From NCBI RefSeq assembly GCF_004342725.1, contig NZ_SMCP01000010.1, positions 1 through 64,000 of the forward strand: a DNA stretch of 64,000 bases, given 5' to 3'. Numbering within the stretch: position 1 is the first letter of the stretch; each line of letters begins with the position of its first letter. The notes under the pieces were generated by a model. The model ran no database searches. It had not been told where the DNA came from and saw only the letters and a program-made list of their open reading frames with translations. A program made the position numbers and the translations under genes. Below, piece by piece: positions 57,866 to 64,000 of this stretch. The DNA is from Testudinibacter aquarius (lineage in GTDB: Bacteria; Pseudomonadota; Gammaproteobacteria; Enterobacterales; Pasteurellaceae).

Positions 57866-57884
57866 AATAATGAAAGTAATTCTC
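57866..57884. promoter_or_regulatory. Fur-like box before exbB
   Basis: AATAATGAAAGTAATTCTC matches the 19-bp Fur consensus GATAATGATAATCATTATC at about 14 positions. It lies about 80-100 bp before exbB, consistent with iron control of the TonB system. Confidence 0.5.
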
Positions 57885-57965
57885 ACTTACAAGAATACAA
57901 AGTGTTACCGCACTTTGTATTTTTTATTCTTTATTTCATCGATATTTTGCTTAGGCAGGTTGTAA

Positions 57966-58418
57966 ATGAATCATTTATTTGAATTTTTAGAGCAGTACAC
58001 TGATTATATCATCTTGGGAACGCTGGCACTGATGAGTTTTATCATGTTATGGATGGTCATCGAACGCGTCATTTTCTTTAGTCAGGTCAAGGTGGAACAA
58101 TATGACACGATTCATGAGTTGGAGATTGATTTGACCCGCAATTTGACCACAATTTCAACTATTGGGTCAAACGCACCTTATGTTGGTTTGCTGGGAACGG
58201 TGATCGGGATATTGTTAACATTTTATACTATGGGGCAATCTGGCGGGGATATTGATGCGGCATCGATTATGGTCAACCTCTCTTTGGCTCTGAAAGCGAC
58301 TGCTGTCGGGATTTTGGTGGCGATTCCGTCAATGGTGTTTTATAACGGTTTGAATCGAAAAGTAGACGTCAATAAATTGAAATGGTTTGCCTTTAACGAA
58401 AAACAGCAGCGGGTTTAA
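57966..58418 (+). CDS. exbB: Biopolymer transport protein ExbB
   Basis: A 150-residue inner-membrane proton-channel subunit of the TonB energising complex. Three helices. The MotA/ExbB family block is [32 protein letters not shown], then [29 protein letters not shown] [25 protein letters not shown]. It has the short Haemophilus form (about 150 residues, without the long E. coli N-terminus). First of exbB-exbD-tonB. Confidence 0.95.
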   Translation: MNHLFEFLEQYTDYIILGTLALMSFIMLWMVIERVIFFSQVKVEQYDTIHELEIDLTRNLTTISTIGSNAPYVGLLGTVIGILLTFYTMGQSGGDIDAASIMVNLSLALKATAVGILVAIPSMVFYNGLNRKVDVNKLKWFAFNEKQQRV

Positions 58419-58435
58419 TTGCAAGGGGAAGTGCG

Positions 58436-58825
58436 GTGAAGAAATTTGATGAAATCAATATTATCCCTTTTTTGGATATTATGCTGGTGCTGTTGGCGAT
58501 TGTATTGGTGACGGCATCGTTTATTTCACAAGGCAAAATTCAGGTGAATGTGCCGAAAGCCAGTAGTAGCGTGACCATGAAAGCCGATGATTTGGCAAAA
58601 TTGCTGACAGTGACCGAAACTGGCGAGCTGTACTATAACGATAAGCCGATTGATAAAGAAGCGCTGGCTGACGAAGTGGCGAAATGGGACAAAGCTCAGA
58701 AAGTCACGCTTAAAGTTGATGCCGCAACGCCTTTTCAGGAGTTTGTTGATATTACTGATGTGTTTTCCAAAAACGACATTAAGAATGTGGCGATTGTCAC
58801 GTTAAAGCCACAGGGTAATCAGTGA
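58436..58825 (+). CDS. exbD: Biopolymer transport protein ExbD
   Basis: A 129-residue partner of ExbB. One N-terminal helix with the conserved Asp in [22 protein letters not shown], and a periplasmic domain ending [12 protein letters not shown]. The start is GTG at 58436 with AAGGGG upstream. This GTG is formed by the end of an uptake signal (58429-58437). The stop overlaps the tonB start. Confidence 0.95.
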   Translation: MKKFDEINIIPFLDIMLVLLAIVLVTASFISQGKIQVNVPKASSSVTMKADDLAKLLTVTETGELYYNDKPIDKEALADEVAKWDKAQKVTLKVDAATPFQEFVDITDVFSKNDIKNVAIVTLKPQGNQ

Positions 58826-59580
58826 TGCAAAAACGCCGTTCTCTAATTGGGTTTGTAGTTTCTTTAGCTTTTCATCTTGCGATTGCATCGTTGCTGTTGC
58901 TGGTGGTGATTCGTTCACTGGCGGATGAAAGTGCAAATGGGCAGGTGAGTAATGAGATCAGTACCAACATCTCGATGGAGATGATGATGGCGATGGTGGA
59001 AGCCGAACCTGAGCCGGAACCAGAGCCGATCAAAGAAGAGGTGCCGGAACCAAAAGAAGAGATTCCAGATCCAACGGTTAAACCTGAGCCGCCGAAAGAG
59101 GAAAAGCCTAAGGAGCCGGAAAAACCAAAAGAAAAGCCTAAACCAAAAGAGAAACCAAAGGAAAAACCGAAGAAAAAAGAGCCTAAGCCGTTAGATGTTG
59201 CGCGTGGACCGAAAACTGTCGAGTCACCTAATAATATTGCCTCTAAGGCAAGCGGACCACAAAGTACGACTCAACAGAATGTGGCAGGTGCCGGTGGCAA
59301 AGAGATTGATGCTTATCTTGCTAAGTTACGTCGTGAAATTGAACGTAATAAAAACTATCCACAACGGGCAAAAATGATGCGTAAACAAGGTCGGGTGATA
59401 GTGGCATTTACCTTAAGTGAGAATGGAAAGCCACAAAACCCGAAAGTGATCAAGTCTTCCGGCAATGCGGATTTGGATAAAGCCGCTTTGAAAGCGGTGG
59501 AGAATGCCAGAGCAGTTGGGCCGCGTCCTGCGGGTGTTATTTCTACACCGTCAGTTCCGGTGAGCTTTACCCTCGACTGA
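58825..59580 (+). CDS. tonB: TonB energy transducer
   Basis: A 251-residue protein that links ExbBD to outer-membrane receptors. An N-terminal signal anchor with SLAFHLAIASLLLL holds the conserved His/Ser face. A long Pro-Glu/Pro-Lys spacer (about 55-120) has EPEPEPEP and KPKEKPKEKPK runs. The C-terminal domain has YLAKLRREIERNKNYPQRAKMMRKQGRVIVAFTLSENGKP, then SSGNADLDKAAL. The ATG shares the last A of the exbD stop (TGATG). Terminated by a strong hairpin. Confidence 0.96.
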   Translation: MQKRRSLIGFVVSLAFHLAIASLLLLVVIRSLADESANGQVSNEISTNISMEMMMAMVEAEPEPEPEPIKEEVPEPKEEIPDPTVKPEPPKEEKPKEPEKPKEKPKPKEKPKEKPKKKEPKPLDVARGPKTVESPNNIASKASGPQSTTQQNVAGAGGKEIDAYLAKLRREIERNKNYPQRAKMMRKQGRVIVAFTLSENGKPQNPKVIKSSGNADLDKAALKAVENARAVGPRPAGVISTPSVPVSFTLD

Positions 59581-59616
59581 CCTTTAATAAGATAAAGAAA
59601 ATAAGATAAGATAAAG

Positions 59617-59655
59617 AACGGCGCTGAATCATAAGATTTTAGCGCCGTTTTTTTA
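59617..59655. terminator. Terminator between tonB and lexA
   Basis: AACGGCGCT (59617-59625) and AGCGCCGTT (59641-59649) form a 9-bp stem followed by TTTTTT. The genes converge. Upstream lies an A-rich run with GATAA(A/G) repeated five times (59590-59615). Confidence 0.88.
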
Positions 59656-59681
59656 ATGTGCTAAGTAATAGCTGAAAAATG

Positions 59682-60323
59682 TTACATCCAAGCATTATTG
59701 CGAATAATACCGACCGCAATGCCTTCGATTTCCATCTGTTCGGTTTTCAGATCGACCACAATCGGTTTAAACTCTTCATTTTCAGGATGTAGATAGACGG
59801 TTGAACCTTTTCTTTCTAGCCGTTTCACCGTGACTTCATCCTCAATTCTGGCAACCACAACCTGCCCGTTGCGTACATCTTGAGTGCGGTGCACCGCCAG
59901 CATATCGCCGTCTAAAATACCGATATCTTTCATCGACATACCATAGACTTTAAGCAAAAAATGCGCTTGAGGTTTAAACATTGACGCATCGACCTTATAA
60001 CTGCCTTCGATATGCTGCTGTGCCAAAATTGGCGCTCCGGCAGCAACCCGTCCAATCAGTGGTAAGCCCTCTTCCTCTTCTTCAACCGCACTTTGCTCTT
60101 CGTTGAGTAATAAACGGATGCCGCGCGAGGTGCCGGATAAAATTTCGATCACACCTTTGCGTGCTAAAGCTTTCAAATGCTCTTCCGCTGCATTCGGGGA
60201 GCGAAAACCCAACTCTTTGGCAATTTCCACCCGAGTGGGCGGCATACTGGTAGATTCTAAATGAGAGCGGACAAAATCATAGACTTTTTGCTGGCGCGGT
60301 GTGAGTGCTTTTAGTGGTTTCAT
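59682..60323 (-). CDS. lexA: LexA repressor
   Basis: A 213-residue SOS repressor. The N-terminal winged helix is [47 protein letters not shown]. The Ala-Gly cleavage site is in RVAAGAPIL (about residue 90). The autoprotease dyad is Ser in GMSMKDIGI and Lys in [10 protein letters not shown]. All catalytic parts are present. Two SOS boxes precede it, so it is autoregulated. Confidence 0.97.
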   Translation of the reverse strand: MKPLKALTPRQQKVYDFVRSHLESTSMPPTRVEIAKELGFRSPNAAEEHLKALARKGVIEILSGTSRGIRLLLNEEQSAVEEEEEGLPLIGRVAAGAPILAQQHIEGSYKVDASMFKPQAHFLLKVYGMSMKDIGILDGDMLAVHRTQDVRNGQVVVARIEDEVTVKRLERKGSTVYLHPENEEFKPIVVDLKTEQMEIEGIAVGIIRNNAWM

Positions 60324-60332
60324 AGTGAGCCC

Positions 60333-60369
60333 CTGTTTTTTTATACAGTTTCCCTGTTATTATATACAG
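60333..60369 (-). promoter_or_regulatory. Two LexA (SOS) boxes in the lexA promoter
   Basis: CTG-N10-CAG occurs at 60333-60348 and 60354-60369, 21 bp apart start to start, each with AT-rich centres matching CTGTATATATATACAG. The double box is the arrangement of E. coli lexA. Confidence 0.92.
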
Positions 60370-60511
60370 TATTTGCTAATGTGCAATCACTAAATCGGCA
60401 ATAAATAGTGTCTGATATGACGATAGCTCTGCTCACTGACCAAGATGGAAATAGGCGATTACTGGAAATTATGTTAAAATTTACAATTTAGCGGAACAGC
60501 AAATAGGCTGA

Positions 60512-60527
60512 AACATCAACAGACCCT
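60512..60527. repeat. Solo terminus of the MITE-like element
   Basis: AACATCAACAGACCCT matches the last 15-16 bp of the terminal repeat of the elements at 16074, 27838 and 40353, followed by TAG as after other copies. No other element sequence is adjacent. It lies about 45 bp before plsB. Confidence 0.65.
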
Positions 60528-60569
60528 AGTGTCGAATAATTAACTCGTTAAATTTGGATAACAATAAGA

Positions 60570-62999
60570 ATGTCAATTTTTCTGAATATTTATCGTAAGA
60601 TTTTGAATTTTATGCTGTCGTTATCGGTGAAATCTAATCCGATCCCGAGCGATCCGATTGGTGAGTTGGATCTGGACAAACAAAAGTGCTTTTTATATTT
60701 ATTGCCTTACACTTCACAGACCGATTTACTGATTTTACACAAAAATTGTTTGCAGTTGGGACTGCCGGATCCGTTATTGAACAATAAAATTAATGGCGAC
60801 CAACTGCCGCGTTTTGTATTTTTGGACAGAGGGCGCCGCTTTTTTAAGTCTCAGCAACTGACTGAGAATACCCGTACGCTGTTTTCCAAATATTTTGAAT
60901 TGCACCGCAGCCACCCTGAGTTGGATGTACAGTTGGTGCCGGTGTCTGTGTTGTGGGGGCGTTCGCCGGGGCGTGAAAAGAAATTACCGCACTTGCGTTT
61001 TTTAGGCCGTTTGCAGAAATTGTGGGCGATGATTTGGTTCGGGCGTGATAATTTTGTACGCTTTTCCAAAGCGGTGTCGTTGCGCGATATGGCACATTTG
61101 CAGGGCAGTGACGATGAAGTTGCGCTTAAATTGACCCGGGTCGCCAAAATCCACTTTGCTAAACAACGTACTTCCGCAACCGGTCCACGCTTGCCGGATC
61201 GGCAGGCGATGTTCCGCCAAATTTTGCAATCTAGCGCAGTGCAAGAGGCGATTGCGGATGAAGCGAAAAATAAAAAAATTGATCATACTAAGGCGACCAA
61301 AAATGCTGAAGATATTTTGCACGAAATTGCCGCTGATGTAAGCCATGAGAGTCTGCGCTTAGCGGATCGTTTCTTAGGCTGGCTGTGGAATAAACTCTAT
61401 CGTGGCATCGATGTCAAAAATGGCGACAGAGTGCGAAAATTGGCGATTGAAGGGCATGAAATCGTGTATATTCCTTGCCACCGCAGCCATATTGACTATC
61501 TATTACTGTCGTATGTGTTGTACCACCAAGGGCTGGTGCCACCGCATATTGCCGCTGGGATTAATCTGAATTTCTGGCCGGTCGGCGGGCGTTTCCGTAG
61601 TTGGGGCGCGTTTTTTATCCGCCGTACTTTTAGTGGCAACCGTTTATATTCAACCGTGTTTCGTCAGTATTTATCCGAACTTTTTCATCGCGGTTATGCG
61701 GTCGAATTTTTTATTGAAGGTGGGCGTTCGCGCACCGGGCGCTTGCTGGCACCGAAAACCGGGATGTTGTCGATGACGTTGCAGGCGTTGATGGAAGGGC
61801 AGACCCGACCAATCAGTTTGGTGCCGGTGTATGTCGGTTATGAGCATGTTTTGGAAGTCGATACCTATGCTAAAGAGCTGCGCGGTGCGGCGAAAGAGAA
61901 AGAAAATGCCGGTTTGGTGCTGCGAGTGATCAAAAAGCTGCGCAATATGGGCAAAGGTTATGTCAACTTCGGCGAACCGATCACCCTAAATACCTATTTG
62001 AATCAGCACTATCCGCATTGGAAAGAGTTGCATGGTGAGGAAAGCAAAAGTTGGTTGAATGCCGCGGTTGATCAAATTGCTGAGCAAGTGATGCGTAATA
62101 TCAATAAAGCTGCGGCGATCAATGCCATGAATTTGATTGGCACGGTGTTGCTCTCTTCCCGCCAGCGGGCGTTGTCGCGCGAACAGTTGTTGGCGCAACT
62201 CAGTTGTTATCAGCAACTGTTGAATAATGTCAGCTACAGCCGTGATGTGATCGTGCCGCAAGAGTCGCCTGAAGCAATGCTCGAGCATGTATTGGGCTTG
62301 GATAAAGTCGGGATTATTTTGGAAAAAGACAATTTCGGCGAAATTATCCGACTGGAGCGCTCTTCGGCGGTGTTAATGACTTATTACCGTAACAACATTC
62401 AACATCTGTTTGTGTTGCCGTCACTGATTGCTTCGATTGTTATCCACCATGAAGCGATCCAACAAAGTCTGTTATTGCAAGCAGTAGAGAAAATTTATCC
62501 GTTCTTGAAAGCAGAATTGTTTATGGATTTTGATCAACAAGAGATCAAACCATTCGTTGCGAAAATTGTGGCGGAGCTACAGCGCCAAGCGTTGATCAAT
62601 CAGCACGAAAATATGCTCAGCATCAATAAGCGCAATATTCGCTCATTGCAACTGCTGGCGGCAGGCGTGCGTGAGGTGGTGCAGCGCTATTATATTACAC
62701 TGGATTTCTTGCAAGCCGATCCGCAAATCGCACGCGGTAGTTTAGAGAAAGAGAGCCAATCGGTGGCACAGCGTTTGTCGGTGCTGCATGGCATTAATGC
62801 GCCGGAATTTTTTGATAAGGCAGTGTTCTCTACTTTTATCGCCAGTTTGCGTGAAAACGGTTATTTCAGTGAAAATGGCGGTGCCGACAGTGACAAAATT
62901 GCGGAGTTAGCAAGGGTGTTGCGTCCGTTGTTGTCGAGTGAAGTCTATCTGACGATCTCCAGTTCGGTTGAAAGTGCGGTGGAAAAAGAAAAAAGTTGA
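60570..62999 (+). CDS. plsB: Glycerol-3-phosphate 1-O-acyltransferase
   Basis: An 809-residue membrane-bound enzyme making lysophosphatidate, the first step of phospholipid synthesis. The acyltransferase blocks are [21 protein letters not shown] (HX4D catalytic), [48 protein letters not shown] and [15 protein letters not shown]. Length matches E. coli PlsB (807). Divergent from lexA, ending in a hairpin shared with the LysR gene. Confidence 0.97.
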   Translation: MSIFLNIYRKILNFMLSLSVKSNPIPSDPIGELDLDKQKCFLYLLPYTSQTDLLILHKNCLQLGLPDPLLNNKINGDQLPRFVFLDRGRRFFKSQQLTENTRTLFSKYFELHRSHPELDVQLVPVSVLWGRSPGREKKLPHLRFLGRLQKLWAMIWFGRDNFVRFSKAVSLRDMAHLQGSDDEVALKLTRVAKIHFAKQRTSATGPRLPDRQAMFRQILQSSAVQEAIADEAKNKKIDHTKATKNAEDILHEIAADVSHESLRLADRFLGWLWNKLYRGIDVKNGDRVRKLAIEGHEIVYIPCHRSHIDYLLLSYVLYHQGLVPPHIAAGINLNFWPVGGRFRSWGAFFIRRTFSGNRLYSTVFRQYLSELFHRGYAVEFFIEGGRSRTGRLLAPKTGMLSMTLQALMEGQTRPISLVPVYVGYEHVLEVDTYAKELRGAAKEKENAGLVLRVIKKLRNMGKGYVNFGEPITLNTYLNQHYPHWKELHGEESKSWLNAAVDQIAEQVMRNINKAAAINAMNLIGTVLLSSRQRALSREQLLAQLSCYQQLLNNVSYSRDVIVPQESPEAMLEHVLGLDKVGIILEKDNFGEIIRLERSSAVLMTYYRNNIQHLFVLPSLIASIVIHHEAIQQSLLLQAVEKIYPFLKAELFMDFDQQEIKPFVAKIVAELQRQALINQHENMLSINKRNIRSLQLLAAGVREVVQRYYITLDFLQADPQIARGSLEKESQSVAQRLSVLHGINAPEFFDKAVFSTFIASLRENGYFSENGGADSDKIAELARVLRPLLSSEVYLTISSSVESAVEKEKS

Positions 63000-63024
63000 T
63001 TGCAATTGAGGATTGAGAAGAATG

Positions 63025-63049
63025 AAGGCGGAGATTATTCCGCCTTTTT
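63025..63049 (+). terminator. Terminator of plsB
   Basis: AAGGCGGA (63025-63032) pairs with TTCCGCCTT (63038-63046 region), followed by TTTTG. It overlaps the 3' end of the convergent LysR-type gene. Confidence 0.85.
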
Positions 63050-63892
63050 GTTATCCAATTTTTCGGCGAGAAAATCAATAAAAGTGCGGATTTTGGCACT
63101 GAGATGTTCACGATTCATGTAGGCAGCATAGAGTTTTAGGCTTTTCGCCTTTTCACCGGTCAGCACTCTGACTAGACGTCCTTGTTGTAATTCTGCCGAA
63201 ATTGCCCAGTGCGGCAAATTGGCAACTCCCATGCCGGCACAGACCAACTCTTTTAACATCATGGTATTATTGCTGTCGGCGACACTGTTGAGCTCATATT
63301 CGGTGCTGGTGTAATTCGGGGTGACGGCAATGTGTCGGCTTAGGTTTTCAAGGCTGATGGGGGCGGAAAGCGACTGAAAATATTGTGGTGAAGTGACCCA
63401 ATAGAACTCGATATCGCTTAACGGTTTCACAATAATATTCGGATCGATACTGCGATCAACACGTAGTGCCAAGTCAAAACCATGGGCGATCAAATCGGTG
63501 CGCTGGTTATCTAGGTTCAGGGACAACCGCACTTCAGGGTATAAAGTGCGGTATTGCTGTAATAATTTTGCAAAATCGGGCGTTGCCAACCAAATCGGTA
63601 GTGTTATTTTTAAGGTGCCGCGCGGATTGACTACGCCTTGTTGCGCGGTTTGACGGGCGGAATTGAGAATATCTAACGCATGACAGCATTCACGGTAGTA
63701 ACTTTGGCCAATTTCCGTCAAACTCAAATGTCGGCTGGAACGGTTGAGCAGTTTGGCTTGCAAACAATCTTCCAAGTGGCGTAAATGTTTGCTTGCCATT
63801 GCGGGAGAGATATTCAGAGACTCTGCCGCTTTGTTAAAACTGCCTAAATCGACGACTTGGCGAAAGACATTCATGCTGGTCAAGGTATCCAT
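63035..63892 (-). CDS. LysR-family transcription regulator
   Basis: A 285-residue regulator. The N-terminal winged helix-turn-helix is NVFRQVVDLGSFNKAAESLNISPAMASKHLRHLEDCLQAKLLNR, followed by SSRHLSLTEIGQSYY. The C-terminal effector domain begins GTLKITLPIWLATPDFAKLLQQYRTLYPEVRLSL. The HTH has AMASKHLRHLE rather than the usual SA(V/L)S..I..LE, as in the CrgA/AaeR-like group. I chose the ATG at 63892 with AGGA upstream. A longer frame from 63970 is possible. Target and ligand unknown, since no clear divergent gene is visible before the window ends. Confidence 0.88.
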   Translation of the reverse strand: MDTLTSMNVFRQVVDLGSFNKAAESLNISPAMASKHLRHLEDCLQAKLLNRSSRHLSLTEIGQSYYRECCHALDILNSARQTAQQGVVNPRGTLKITLPIWLATPDFAKLLQQYRTLYPEVRLSLNLDNQRTDLIAHGFDLALRVDRSIDPNIIVKPLSDIEFYWVTSPQYFQSLSAPISLENLSRHIAVTPNYTSTEYELNSVADSNNTMMLKELVCAGMGVANLPHWAISAELQQGRLVRVLTGEKAKSLKLYAAYMNREHLSAKIRTFIDFLAEKLDNKKAE

Positions 63893-64000
63893 AAGCTGTG
63901 TTCCTGATATAAAATAGCGCAAAATAGGATAGAGTTTCAAAAGCATATAGTGGTTTTCATTGTGGAGCAATCGACAATTGGGCTGGCTGATAAAATTCTA
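63893..64000. other. Window end, no gene seen
   Basis: 108 bp upstream of the LysR-type gene, presumably holding its promoter. I see no operator palindrome or start of another gene. Confidence 0.4.

Overview
This 64 kb window is a bacterial chromosome segment from the Pasteurellaceae. The DNA uptake signal AAGTGCGGT (and its complement ACCGCACTT) occurs dozens of times on both strands, inside and between genes. This is the 'Hin' type known from Haemophilus influenzae, Aggregatibacter, Pasteurella and relatives. Several gene neighbourhoods (yajG/bolA/nqrA-F/apbE/nqrM/mnmA, mutY/yggX/mltC, exbBD-tonB, rpsP-rimM-trmD-rplS) also fit the family. I cannot name the species. A complete L-rhamnose catabolic cluster argues against H. 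influenzae itself.

Layout. 1-124: tail of an IS110-type transposase cut by the window edge. 217-1991 (-): folA with the yjjP/yjjB exporter pair. 2099-4566: proBA. 4627-9642 (-): rhaBADTM, with a divergent AraC-type regulator (rhaS) to 10692. 10.7-16.6 kb: a GNAT, tpiA, ychJ, three tRNAs, rep, a small lipoprotein and a HigBA-type toxin-antitoxin locus whose toxin is split by a mobile element. 16.6-19.8 kb: a small membrane protein, a nitroreductase and the rpsP-rimM-trmD-rplS operon. 20.0-27.8 kb: a DUF454 protein, periplasmic 5'-nucleotidase, dsbD, anaerobic ribonucleotide reductase nrdDG, yggTU. 28.2-36.6 kb: yggL, trmB, a TbpB-like surface lipoprotein, hipBA, zntA with its MerR regulator, and a frameshifted MFS transporter. 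36.7-41.0 kb: mutY-yggX-mltC, tRNA-Phe/Asn, yajG, bolA. 41.4-49.8 kb: the complete Na+-NQR operon with maturation factors apbE and nqrM, then mnmA. 49.8-57.8 kb: a broken GNAT, a phosphoribosyltransferase, hflD, purB, ppa, two tandem M48 lipoprotein peptidases and a fused permease/binding-protein ABC importer. 58-64 kb: exbB-exbD-tonB, lexA, plsB and a LysR regulator.

The most interesting signal not explained by genes is a family of about 265-279 bp palindromic elements at 16074, 27838 and 40353, with a solo terminus at 60512. Each has 30-bp terminal inverted repeats beginning GGGTCTGTTGAT and two large internal hairpins. One copy sits inside a HigB-type toxin gene: both toxin halves can be read on either side and rejoin in frame at a TA, so this is a non-autonomous (MITE-like) element that moved and broke a toxin while leaving the antitoxin intact.

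Regulatory sites that can be read directly include three operators TATCC-N8-GGATA spaced exactly 28 bp apart before hipBA, a pair of NrdR boxes 31 bp apart plus an FNR box before nrdDG, two LexA boxes before lexA, a perfect MerR-type palindrome between zntA and its regulator, a CRP site in the rha intergenic region, and a Fur-like box before exbB. Damaged genes are higB (element insertion), a GNAT gene (60-bp in-frame insertion carrying a stop) and the MFS transporter (frameshift).
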